DNA of 64,000 bases from Zymoseptoria tritici IPO323. Its lineage: Eukaryota > Ascomycota > Dothideomycetes > Mycosphaerellales > Mycosphaerellaceae. Position numbers and translations under genes: made by a program. Location: NCBI RefSeq assembly GCF_000219625.1, contig NC_018215.1, forward strand, positions 310,001 to 374,000. Direction: 5' to 3'. The first letter of the stretch is position 1, and each line of letters opens with the position of its first letter. Positions 1-9,713 of this stretch are shown piece after piece. The notes under the pieces are model-generated. The model was not told where the DNA came from. It saw only the letters and a program-made list of their open reading frames with translations, and did no database searches.

Positions 1-184
1 TTAAGCCCGCCGAGAACACCGAAGAAGAGTTACGCGGCTGTCGCATCGGGAAAAAAGATCTGCAATTTGTGCCTTGCGCATATATAAACGAATTAACTCG
101 TATTTTAGATGTACATGTTCCCGCCACAGATCGGCCTAGAGTCCGACATTGTCGAGGTAGGATAGCAAGACCTTCGATCGCGAT

Positions 185-440
185 GTTGATGTAAGTATAG
201 TTAAGCACGCCAAGGCGACAGCAAAAATGGAGTCCGTAGAGAGTGCCGAGTGTAGCTCGAGAGGTATAGCAGTAAGACAAAAGCCAGGAGCGTCGATTGG
301 GGCGACCAGATTGTGGAGTTCATTAAGCAAGCTAAAGCAATAGCGGGAACGGAGTCCATGGAGAGCGACACGTATAGCTCCAGAGGTATAGCAGGGAGAT
401 GAAGGCCAGAAACATCGATACGGGGGATCGGATTGTGATG
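185..440. repeat. Imperfect tandem duplication, period about 122 bp
   Basis: Two adjacent copies share long matching stretches, including GGAGTCC at 229 and 351 and AGAGGTATAGCAG in both copies. The spacing between equivalent positions is 122 bases. Minus-strand frames read hydrophobic peptides in both copies, but neither has a convincing start or splice pattern. It may be a duplicated fragment of a dead gene or a short non-coding duplication. Confidence 0.7.
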
Positions 441-602
441 TCGATCGAGCCAGGACCAGGTTGTACTGCTAATTGCGCAACCATTTGATCAGATGCGGTT
501 TTGACATCGGCCGTCAATTGTCGTCCAAGGCTCCCCGTCCGCGACCCTTCCGCTTCCTACTGGGATGGACAATTGTTCAAGGTGGTTGTCGGGGCCTTCG
601 GA

Positions 603-890
603 TTACACGTGCGGTCTAGTAGAGTGGTTAGCAACAAGGTCACCTCTCGAAGCATAGACACAACATGGACACGACATACCGTAGCAGTGTTTGCACTTTT
701 TGATCCAGAAGTATGCGTTGCAGTCGACATATTTGTGCCAATTGTCGCAGGCACTCGTACAGTCGTTGTCTGTGGTAGGAGGACATTGACATACTTGCGT
801 ATTCGAGATGTCCTGACACTGGCAGACATTCTGTCCGCCACAAGCAAGCGCAGCAGGAAGGAAAGCGAGGAACCAGACAATAGGCTTCAT
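603..890 (-). CDS. Small secreted cysteine-rich protein, effector-like, 95 aa
   Basis: This 95-residue frame starts with an ATG at 890 and a clean signal peptide (MKPIVWFLAFLPAALA, cleavage expected before Cys17). The mature part carries 13 cysteines, several as C-x-C pairs (Cys23/25, 34/36, 74/76/77), which suggests a disulfide-rich extracellular protein. It contains no family I recognise. Small secreted cysteine-rich proteins are typical candidate effectors in plant-associated fungi, but that role is inferred. The last 15 or so residues lack cysteine, so an unrecognised intron near the 3' end could change the C-terminus. The gene lies alone in a gene-poor stretch. Confidence 0.6.
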   Translation of the reverse strand: MKPIVWFLAFLPAALACGGQNVCQCQDISNTQVCQCPPTTDNDCTSACDNWHKYVDCNAYFWIKKCKHCYGMSCPCCVYASRGDLVANHSTRPHV

Positions 891-2547
891 GGTCGCTCGT
901 GTGGGTAGATGTTTGAACAGTTGGAGGAAGTCTCAAACAGGTCCCGGGACGTAGTTGAGGAAGGACGAGAATCGATCGTGTTTTGCAGTTCTGAGGAAGA
1001 GTTCGAAGATCAATTGAAGAGAGGAAGGATTAATGTCAGCAGAGCGTTACTTTATAGCCTGTGTTGGGCTCTACAAGACTTCTGCCCGGAGCGCTGCGGA
1101 TACGACTACCACAAATACAGTATCTATACCCCGCACGATCGAGACTCGAAAGCAATATTATGTTGTCCGCACTAGCAGGGTATGTCCTTGGAGCTGGCAT
1201 CCAGCGTCCGGGATCGGTCCCAGGAGCATTGTAATCTGTCGACACGATCTCGCGAATCCCCGTGCATTTCGTTGACAGCGAGCGCTATCCGTGCCCGAAG
1301 GACGCACTTGCACGGCACAGAAATAACAGAAGATCGTACTGTACGACCCATGGACCAGGAACAAGAAGTGGTGCCCGCCTTTTGACGTACGGGTGAGCCA
1401 ACACGACGTCGCACAACTGTCGGTACAGGCCTAGAACGACTGCCGATTAAGTTTCCCGCGCAAGCACTGCTGTCTGCATGAAGTTGCAGAGAACCACTCC
1501 ATGTCGACAGCAATCCGTGTTCTCGTATATATAGCAGGCTGTCGTTATGTTTCGCATTGCCGCTGCAGGAAATCAGAACCAAGAAATGAGTGAATTTGCC
1601 TACTTGCACATACAGGACCCCATCGATGCCAGTGCACTTGTGGGACAGCGTTTCTCCCCATGGATCATCCCTGCTAGGTCCGTGTTAAAATTAGCAGAGC
1701 AAGTATGTCCTACCTTGAATGGGTTCCGCCGGTAAGCGACTGTGCCCTCAAATGGCGCGAGGATTTGGTGATGAAATGGGACGCGCCTGTAGGGAATGCT
1801 CGAAACAAAGCGAGGGCAGTCATGGCAACGATGCGGGAAAACTCGACAGGGTCTCTCAAACTGGAAACGTCTTCTCCTTCCTGCGTCTTGCGCAGTATCC
1901 TCGTCCTGTCCAGGCTGTCCAGTCCGCAGTGCATCCCTGACGACTGGTGGAGGGTAGCTTCGTGCTGTTCCTTACCGGCGCAATGCCTTACCGAAGCGAA
2001 GTCCTCTCGGTCCAGCGCGATCCTTTGCGACGTTGTCCAGCCAGTAATGATGCTGTTCTGCGGACTTGCGAGTGGTCGGCGCGGAGGATGTGGTAACGAA
2101 GCGAGACACGTAGGCAAGTGGGCACTGCTGGCTTGCTGGGGTGCTGCAAGGAGCCTGCACTTTGCGAAATTGTTGGTATGAGGAGCTCGTGGATGTGTGG
2201 TTCCGGTAGGCGAGCTTCGCAGCGGTTTGAGGGAAGTGCTAGTGAGGCGCTTTGTTAAATCGAGTGGCCTTCGAGAACAGAGGTACTGGTTTGGTATTTG
2301 TAGAGCGAAGGCGGCAGACGCAATATATTTTCATCCCCAGTCAAACATTCAGCACCAACTCCTTCAGCACGCCAAAGTTCGGCACACCGAGCCCTGTGAC
2401 TGGATCGGCGACAGGGACCGTACCTTACACCGCTTCTACCCAGGCTCCAGTCCACTTGTCTCCTAGTCTACTTAACATCTGAACAATACCTCCAAATTCC
2501 CAGACTCTCTAGAAAAGCGCTGTAGAGAAGGTCTCGCTCCTGCCGCC
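891..2547. other. No supported gene
   Basis: Only short or conflicting frames occur here. A minus-strand frame at 1172-1609 and a plus-strand frame at 909-1175 lack signal peptides, recognisable domains or convincing splice partners. It could hold promoter sequence for the gene at 603-890 and decayed coding DNA. Confidence 0.5.
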
Positions 2548-2995
2548 TCAACTCACGCAATGGAACTCCCCTGAGCCGGCATATCCGGCCTCCACGCAGT
2601 GTTGACCAGCCGGACACCAGGTACCGCCCGCCTCGCAGTACTCTGTGCCAGTCAGTCAGTATGTTGGCTCCATCAGGTGAACGGCAAGATGAATGCATCT
2701 CGCGGTGATGGACGTACTCTCGCATGTATTCTGCCGGGTGCATTGCTCGTCAGGCGCACAATAGTGGCCGCGCGTCCCGCAGAAATCTTTTCTAGTTAGT
2801 CAGTATAATAGTTCCAATCAGGTAAGCGGCAAGATGCTCCTATCCCACGGTGATTGACGTACTCCTACAAGACCTCTTCTTGTAGTTATAGTGTTGGCCA
2901 GCCGGACAGTAGCTGCCGCCCGCCTCGCAAGGTAAGACATCGGCGGTCACTTTGGCGACGGCGATAGCGAGCAAGGCGAAGATTTGGAGCTTTAT
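2548..2995 (-). pseudogene. Three-repeat cysteine-rich secreted protein gene with lost start codon
   Basis: Three exons join in phase: 2863-2995, 2718-2786 and 2548-2642, with introns 2787-2862 and 2643-2717. Each exon adds one cysteine-rich unit: CEAGGSYCPAGQH, CGTRGHYCAPDEQC and CEAGGTWCPAGQHC. A signal-peptide-like segment (KLQIFALLAIAVAKVTA) precedes unit 1. The codon where ATG is expected reads ATA (2993-2995). An in-frame ATG lies 39 codons upstream at 3112, but it would put a basic, non-signal stretch in front. Read from ATA the product is 98 residues. Unit 1 has Tyr where units 2 and 3 have Cys. Both changes fit C-to-T in CpA on the plus strand. Family unknown. It could still be expressed from the upstream ATG. 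Confidence 0.55.
2643..2862 (-). repeat. Tandemly duplicated intron-exon unit
   Basis: The intron at 2643-2717 (75 nt) and the intron at 2787-2862 (76 nt) are similar along their length. Both start GTACGTC after an A in phase 1, share blocks such as ATCACCG and ATCTTGCCG, and carry ACTGACT near the 3' end. With the exon between them, this indicates duplication of a whole intron-plus-exon module of about 145 bp. Confidence 0.65.
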
Positions 2996-3649
2996 TCTAG
3001 AAAGGGTGCAGGCAGATTTGCTAAAGGCTCTAAAGTAGAATCGATGTGCTCGTGAGAGAAATGTGGGATGCAGAAAAGAGAAGAGAGTTGGGAGACGGCG
3101 GGCGAGCCGCAATAACAGCAGTTACGAAACGACCGGCGATGTCTTAACACGGGTATGCCTGGATTGTTCTCGTGTTGTAAATCTATAACGGGTGGGCTTT
3201 GCAGCCTGTTTCCTGGTCCCACAGACATAATGCGATCGATGCACTGGGCACGGTGTTCTTCCGGTCGAGCCGGTCCAGCGTCGACGACTTTGGGAGCGAA
3301 GCGATTGCATTCCTTTGCAAAGTCGTCCGCGTAGTTGTTGATCCTTGTCCTTGCAGCACCCTACTTGCGGATGACACCGGGAAAACGTGCGGAAATAGAA
3401 CAACCTTCGCTGATCGTAGGTCAGATCCGCCAAGTGACAAGGATTTTGACGGTCTTTCCTGGCGATGCATCAAGCGCTGTGTCCGGGCCTGTTCTGTTGT
3501 CCTCTTCGGGAGATGTCAGCATCTTGCGAGCTGCAATGAAGTTGTGGCGTGAGTGGTAATGAGATACGATGATAAAGGCTCTCATAATGAAGCCAAGCTG
3601 CCACATTCAAATTGCATCCAATCTCGCCGTACCATCATCAAGACAACCC
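2996..3649. other. No supported gene; cysteine-containing minus-strand frames
   Basis: Positions 2996-3112 would be the 5' leader of the neighbouring cysteine-rich gene. Minus-strand frames between 3121 and 3606 contain protein-like stretches (for example one with ADDFAKECNRFAPKVVDAG), but stops interrupt them and no good splice pair joins them. A further decayed small secreted protein gene is possible. Confidence 0.3.
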
Positions 3650-5566
3650 TCAATACGACCTCAGCGGCCACGCATCAAACAGACCCTCATACACCGTAGT
3701 GTTGTCGTACTGCACTCCATCTGCCTCCTCATAAAAGAAGCTGATCTGCGTGCTCTCCTCGTACCAAGACCACACCCACGTGCTCAACGCGAATCGTCCA
3801 TTGGCGTACACCTCCACGATACTGTTGTCGACGATGATCGTCAGGTTTAGTGCCTCGATTGAGCTGCCATTGCCTGCTCCAGTGGCAATGTCGAACAGTC
3901 GGAACCGTCCCGCCTCGTTGTTCGCCAAGATGCCAGGAGTCGTCGCGGCCGCGGCGCTGGAATTGGACCGGTCCACGATCATGCTCTCATTAGAGAACTG
4001 GTAGTAAATGTCGGTGTGCTCATGCTCCGATCCCAGTATCCTCAAGCCAGCTTTGACGCCGGATGTTCTTGCGGAGGATGGAAAGCGGATTGTCGTCGTC
4101 AGCATGAAGAACTTGCTAATCGGACTCTGTTGGAATGCCTCCACGCCGGACCCATTCACCACATTGCATGCCGGCTCGACAAAGGTGCGTTCGGCGTTAG
4201 AGACGATCTTAGCATACACTTCTCGAGCAATCGTCTGCTTCAAGGTCGTCAACTCGACAGTCGATGCCGTCGAGTCACTGCTGTTGCTGAATCTCCAAGA
4301 TCCAGTCTCGTTGACCAGATCATTGTTGACAACACCGCTGATCGTGCCGACCGAAAGCTCACGTACGGTCGTTAAGGAACCGTCCCACCCTTGCTGTGCT
4401 TTGGGAAAGTCGCTGGTCCCGAAGTTATCGCCTGTCAGCCATAGGTATGTGATGAACCTGTCGTGGAATACTCCGGAAGCCTGAGATGCGCTCGAGTTGG
4501 CCGGCAGAATCTTCCCAGCCGCGGCGTAGGCAAACGCACCCCAGTCAAGTTTTCCCGCCATCGTCGCTACCAGACTCACACTACCATTCGAAGAGGTGTC
4601 GAGAGTATGAGCAGTCCACAGCATTTCTCGGAACTGCGATACTTGAGGAATGATGGGTTCCTCCGACCATTCGGCGCCCGTCGTGGTGAAGATCTCTCCC
4701 TCGGCGTTGTAGCCATCCTCGTCCAGTCCGAAGATATTGCCAACTTCGAAGTTGTATCCCCAACGTCCAGCCCAGGTTCCATCACCCCAGCTGCTATTGG
4801 CCTGCTCATGCCACAGCTCTCCGAGATACTCCCAATCACGGAAGTCCGCATCATACTGGCGGAAGAGGAACAGAGAAGGTCCCAAACCGTGCACACCTCC
4901 ACTGATGATGTTGTACCATGTGTTTTCCTGGCTGGACAGAGCACGGTCAAGTTGAGGACTCTGGAAAACGTACGGATCGCGAAAGCCCGTCACGTTTGTA
5001 AGTGGAAATGGAGGACCCGGAATCACAGGCCCAAACTCCAACTTGGTAAAATTCCTGCCTCCATCTGAAGACACTGCCAGACTTTGCGTTTCGGATCCTT
5101 TCACATATGGAATCGTCCATTGGATTGGGAGGTATGCGACGCTGGTATATAGCAGAGTCGCGGAGCCATTGATGCCGGCAGGAATGACAGACCCATCAAA
5201 TACCGCAACGGGATCATTGATGCCTCCTCTTCGGATGAAGGTTGGATCCTGATTGACATCCAGATAGGTGATGAGATCGCCGGTGGTTCCAGCAGCAGCA
5301 CCAGATTCTCCAGCGCCTCCGGAGTAGAGGTAGCCCGCATGAAACAGGCCAGTAGATGGATCGGTATACTGCATACACGGATCACCTATATGGGCGGACG
5401 GCGCCAACACATGAGCTTTCGGTCTCCATGTGTAGAACAGCGTGTTGTTGAAGAGCGTGGTCAGGTTGGGCGGAGCGGCAGTGTAGTCGATTCCGAATGC
5501 AGAGATGCCTTGTAGTAGCATGGCCAGCGCAGCCAGCGGTTTGTGAAACACCATCTTGCGACACAT
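3650..5566 (-). CDS. GH32 beta-fructofuranosidase / fructosyltransferase-like, secreted
   Basis: A single-exon 638-aa protein of glycoside hydrolase family 32, which cleaves or transfers fructosyl units of sucrose, inulin or levan. Two ATGs are in frame (5566 and 5554); from the second, a signal peptide (MVFHKPLAALAMLLQGISA) is immediate. The catalytic landmarks are visible: Asp62 in IGDPCM (nucleophile position), Asp197 in FRDPY (the RDP motif), and Glu274 in NFEVGN (acid/base). GDPC replaces the NDPN of classical invertases, a form I associate with the fungal fructosyltransferase-like branch. The C-terminal third is the expected beta-sandwich with the EVYANG motif near residue 600. Many N-x-S/T sites fit secretion. 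It has no frame defect, unlike several neighbours. Confidence 0.88.
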   Translation of the reverse strand: MCRKMVFHKPLAALAMLLQGISAFGIDYTAAPPNLTTLFNNTLFYTWRPKAHVLAPSAHIGDPCMQYTDPSTGLFHAGYLYSGGAGESGAAAGTTGDLITYLDVNQDPTFIRRGGINDPVAVFDGSVIPAGINGSATLLYTSVAYLPIQWTIPYVKGSETQSLAVSSDGGRNFTKLEFGPVIPGPPFPLTNVTGFRDPYVFQSPQLDRALSSQENTWYNIISGGVHGLGPSLFLFRQYDADFRDWEYLGELWHEQANSSWGDGTWAGRWGYNFEVGNIFGLDEDGYNAEGEIFTTTGAEWSEEPIIPQVSQFREMLWTAHTLDTSSNGSVSLVATMAGKLDWGAFAYAAAGKILPANSSASQASGVFHDRFITYLWLTGDNFGTSDFPKAQQGWDGSLTTVRELSVGTISGVVNNDLVNETGSWRFSNSSDSTASTVELTTLKQTIAREVYAKIVSNAERTFVEPACNVVNGSGVEAFQQSPISKFFMLTTTIRFPSSARTSGVKAGLRILGSEHEHTDIYYQFSNESMIVDRSNSSAAAATTPGILANNEAGRFRLFDIATGAGNGSSIEALNLTIIVDNSIVEVYANGRFALSTWVWSWYEESTQISFFYEEADGVQYDNTTVYEGLFDAWPLRSY

Positions 5567-6399
5567 ACCGGACAGATTTGGCCATTGTGCTCGTGCATCG
5601 TCTGGTTTATAATGGCCTCGGGACTATCGAGAATGACGTACGAGTCTGCTTTGCAAAATCTGCACCGCCGGCTAAAGGTGAAGTCCTCCGTGACGGAAAG
5701 GGCTTGGTTGCTGGCCGTCGATGTGGAGAAGACATGGATGGTCCTGAAATGCAATCGTGTGGTGGTGAACTTCGTTGCAAGGACAGGCCTCATACCGAAC
5801 TGAAGCGAGCACATAGTCACCTGGATCAGACAACAGCTGGCGATCTTTTTTGGAGCTATATTTACCATAAATTTCGTCAGCATGTACATACGACCACAGA
5901 TAGATGAAAAATCGGCTTCCCGTCCGATCAGCCATGACAATCATCTAATCGCTACACTAGTACTCAAGTTGGTGACAATTGGGGAATCCGTAGTGTTGTA
6001 TGTTTTTGTCCTTTCTTTTGTTCCTTTCCACGACATTTTTTCTTCTGCTTCGCCGACATTCCGCCCCGAAAGTAAGCTTTTTTGGTTGAAGAATGGAAGT
6101 TCTTTCGAGAGCTCGTAGCCTGACTTTCTAGAGGCGCATTCGCATACGGCCGCTGGCAAAGCTTGTTCATGGTCGGCCCTCTTACCCCAAGGTCAAGCTC
6201 ATGCGGAAGACTGCCGTCCGGCGCACCCATCGGACACAGATGGCGTTGGCAAGTGCTTGACGCTCTGTCTGTTCTGCCCGGACCGGACGTTAAAGGACTC
6301 TTCGGGCCGCCACTCATATATTCCGGGTAATGTAACGACATCCACCGCACAACTCATTGCAGTCAATGCATGAAGCAAGGTTACAGATGCAAGCTACGG
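5567..6399. other. No supported gene
   Basis: Probably the promoter of the GH32 gene followed by anonymous DNA. I found no coding frame with a domain, signal peptide or consistent splice pattern. Confidence 0.5.
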
Positions 6400-6850
6400 T
6401 TAAAGAGATGTCACGCAGGATGCAGGGTGACGCGGATGTCGATACCCTTCCATTCCTCTCGAGCGTGATGCAAATGCAGGGTTCAATGTCCGCCCAAGAG
6501 CACTCTTCAACGCTGCCATCATCTCCATCCTCGGAGCAGGTCGCCCAGTCCACGCTTCAAGCTGCCCAAATGCCTGTTGTTGCAGCACATCAATCCCATC
6601 AAACACCGTCCAATTCGCTGCTGCAAGTGCTTTCTCGGTGATAGCCGTCGTCCTCCCATATGCCATTTCTACCAAGACACCCTTCTCCACGTTTGGAAAT
6701 ATCCAATCCGGGACGTCGGCGTCTCTCAAGACTTCTGCGGGGAGAGAACCGACGATGACTGATATTTGCACCGATCCAGCATGAGAACGCTCTTGCAGCG
6801 CATGGAGAGTGTCCACAATCTCGATTTTGTATTGCTTGAAGAGGTTCCAC
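6400..6850 (-). pseudogene. Truncated shikimate/quinate dehydrogenase-like C-terminal fragment
   Basis: An open minus-strand frame of about 150 codons resembles the C-terminal end of the shikimate dehydrogenase domain found in AROM and quinate-pathway proteins. Recognisable stretches are KQYKIEIVDTL, VPDWIF, GVLVEMAYG, FDGIDVLQQQAFGQLEAWTG and a final helical part. The N-terminal substrate and nucleotide-binding parts are absent, because the MFS transporter gene begins 140 bases upstream on the same strand. The fragment has no proper ATG. It is most likely a relic left by rearrangement. Confidence 0.55.
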
Positions 6851-6989
6851 GTACGCTGCGGCAAGCATAGAGAAGGCGAAAGAATGCATCGTGCTGTCAA
6901 TGGTGGAAGATCTCAATTCATATTTCTCGCTTCCAACTCAGCATCCTCCACCAAGACCGCGTCTCCGCCCGACCTCTCCAGATTCCCTC

Positions 6990-8409
6990 TCAAATCAACT
7001 TGGACGCTCTCGGTCCTCTCCTCCTCACCAACATTCCCCACAGTGCAAACAATCCCGCTCCGCCTGCGAACATGACCAACCCCGTAAACAGCTGCAGTCC
7101 CAAATACCTCTGCCCGCCGACCTCCGCCAACGCCCCTGCAATGGGCGACCCGATCAAGCTCGCAAAGGCCTGAATCCCCTGCGACATGCCCAGTCTTGTA
7201 CCGAGAAGCTTCCTGTCGGGACATACCGCGGGAAACACGCTCGGTGGAAGCGGCACTATGGCCCCGCTACACGTCCCATACAAGGCCGAATATGCGATGA
7301 AGGAGCCCACCGACGTCGCGCCGATCCAGCCCAGATTGACGCTTGCGCTCGAAACAACGCAGAAAATCAACGGGATTATGCCTCCGATTCTCGCGGCTGC
7401 CAGCCCTGCAACGATGCGCCCGATAATGCTCGTCGCCTGTGCGATGATTGCGATGTTGAACGAAGTGCTACGCGACGTCCCTAGGACTTGTTGTGCGTAA
7501 GAGGGAATGAAGACGATGGGGTTCGTATAGCCGCAGAAGATGAGGAAGTTGGAAATGGTGTAAATCCAGAAAGGAGCATCGCTTAGCGCGGCACGATCGA
7601 AGAGCTGGCGTGGACGAGACGCACCCCCAGCTACCAGATCGCCGAGGTTGGTCGCGCGGAAGAGGAGCAGCGGTATAGATAGAGCATAGGTTCCTAGCAT
7701 GAGAAAGCCCATTGCCCGTACGGTCTCGCCGAAGGTGGTGCGTAAGATCAATCGTTCGAATACGAGGATGTAGACAACGCCGCCAACAGGCGATCCACAA
7801 GTAGCAATACCCATAGCGACAGCGCGGTGTTTACGAAACGAGCGCGAGACTAGCGCTATGCCCGGGAGGAAGAGAAGTCCGTTGCCGAGACCCATTAGTA
7901 CGCCTTGCGTAAGCATTAGTTGCCAGTATGTCGTGGAAATAGACACGAGGAAGACGCCGAGGGTTTCGATAGCAGCGCCGAGTAGGAGCATCGTACGGAA
8001 ATAGCCCCTGTCGAAGAGGGGACCTGAGAGAGAGCCGACAAACAGAAGGAGGAAGAGCGCAACGGTGCCGATCCATGCGATATTAGATGCGGACGTAGAG
8101 GGGAGGTATGTGAGCTCGTAGTAGGATTGAAAGGTACCGAAAGCGAAGACAAAGCCAAAGAGACTAGAGAAGATGTTGGTATTCGCGATGGATCGTGTCG
8201 AGCTGGATTGAGTGGGATGAGGCCTACTTTCCAAAGACGAGAAAGGATCCAGCAACCTGTAGCCAGGCTCGGGTGCCACCGTCTATCAACTCGAGAGTTT
8301 CTTCCTCGTCGTCGATCCGTACGGAGTTGTCGTCCTTGGATGAGTTGTCGCCTTTCAATGAGGTGTTGCTCTTTTCCGAGGCGTGAACGGAAACATGGTC
8401 CTCAGCCAT
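6990..8409 (-). CDS. MFS transporter, monocarboxylate-transporter (MCT/SLC16-like) family, 451 aa
   Basis: Two exons, 8228-8409 and 6990-8163, with a 64-nt intron (8164-8227) at phase 2, give 451 aa. The cytosolic N-terminus (MAEDHVSVHASEKS..., acidic and Ser-rich) leads into the MCT signature DGGTRAWLQVAG and helix 1 (SFLVFGNLFGFVFAFGTFQ), a join that fits the family only with this intron. About 12 membrane helices follow in two halves with a central loop near FRATNLGDLVAGG. Fungal relatives move monocarboxylates, riboflavin or secondary metabolites; the substrate cannot be told. It sits beside a polyketide synthase remnant, so it may once have belonged to a metabolite cluster. Confidence 0.85.
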
Positions 8410-8621
8410 AGCTGCTGTACGGTAGCCCTTGAAGGCTTGTAGTGACAATGTCGATGATTCGACAGTTTCGAGAAATGTTGGATCTCGTCCTTCTTGGGGT
8501 GGGTTTCGTGGAGGAACAAAAGTATGGTCCATGAAAATCAAATGGAGGACAGAAACCGAATGCAGAGCACGGCGAAGAACAGATGGAGGAACAACAAGCC
8601 ACCGAGGTACTTGCAGTGATT

Positions 8622-9050
8622 TCATCGAATGTTATCAGCTGTGTCATGCCCGAGAGAGCTCGCGGCCTGTGATATCAAGATCTTTCCGCCCTTCATTAGC
8701 GTGGCGGAGTACACGGCTCCATAGTATGCAGCCATGAACACGAATGGGATCGCCAGAGGAATCGGAGGTACAATATTAATCAAGTCGCAGAGCCGGTGGT
8801 GATTCACGCTATCGCAAGGGTATTGCCATGGGTTTGGTCTTGCCCGTGCGTCGTGAAAACAAGGGAGATACCAGGTTCGGAGGTGCCGTCCGGACGACCT
8901 TTCAGCGCTTGCAAGCCTTTTGGCATGCTCTAGAGCCGTATACACCAAAGGCACCTTGCACGAGACATGGTTCAAGTGGGTCCATCGCACTGATGAGGTG
9001 TATGTAGCAAGGGCGAGGCGCGAAACGGTGCCTCAGCCTGGTGTTGTGCC
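8622..9050 (-). pseudogene. Remnant of a polyketide synthase enoyl-reductase domain
   Basis: On the minus strand, residues read from 8780 to 8622 (IPFVFMAAYYGAVYSATL, then KGGKILISQAASSLGH) resemble the start of the NADPH-binding part of PKS enoyl-reductase domains, where the usual pattern is a TAYY motif followed by a G-x-x-VLIHSAAGGVG-type loop. Upstream in the same frame, weak similarity (LATYTSSVRWTHLNHV) fits the preceding substrate domain. The rest of a PKS is missing and the intervening part is degenerate. Only a fragment of one domain survives, so no enzyme can be made. Assignment rests on pattern memory. Confidence 0.4.
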
Positions 9051-9713
9051 TGAGATTACCTCGTCGATACGGGCGGCAGACCAGGGGCAGCGGCGGGAAG
9101 ACATCACTGGCCAGGATGGCGGTCGTCCACGGTCCAGCTCCCCGGGATATCACAGGGTCTTGCAATGGTGAGGCTGCCGCTCTGCTGGCCGATGAGGACA
9201 TTGGTGGGCTGAAAGCGTTGGGAGGCACGAGTGTGGTGACGATTGTTGTGGATGCGACATTGTCGTGTGAATAGCCATGGGTCTTGTCATTGCCCTTGAT
9301 GGTCTTGTTCACGTCGCTCATGGCTCATCGCTGTCCACGCTGCCGTGGCCCTTGTCCCGAATCTGCACCATCTTGAGGTACGCTCCAGCGCAGGTCGGAG
9401 ATCTTCGGCGCCATGCGTCCATCCCGTGACGAGGCTTACTGCAGTACGATTCAAGTCATGTCCATGGTTGCGATGGGACGACTGTCGGCGCAGTGATGGT
9501 GATGGTGGTGGAAAGACGCTTGAGTGAGGCTGATGTGGTGCAAGAATTCGAGATGTAGAACCACGTGACTTTTAGACATCGCTTTGCAGTACGGATGGGA
9601 TCTACCGTGATATAGTCCTCTACGACATGCTTCATATGACCCACTCAGACCATATTGAACATGGTATCCGAGCGTAGACGACGGACGACCGATAACCCTT
9701 TACTGGCCGACAA
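9051..9713. other. No supported gene
   Basis: A minus-strand frame at 8902-9321 begins with a plausible ATG but has no recognisable domain and ends in the PKS-like remnant in a different frame. Nothing else is coding-like. Confidence 0.4.

Noticed and set aside
909..1175. Plus-strand 88-codon frame with several cysteines near its end
   Set aside because: No signal peptide, and it lies in the promoter of the opposite-strand secreted protein gene. Cysteines are clustered only at the end and no splice pattern supports it.
1172..1609. Minus-strand 145-codon frame
   Set aside because: Arg/Ser-rich composition typical of shadow or non-coding frames, with no domain or signal peptide.
3121..3606. 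Possible further small secreted protein on the minus strand
   Set aside because: Protein-like stretches exist, but two stops separate them and no good donor and acceptor pair removes both.
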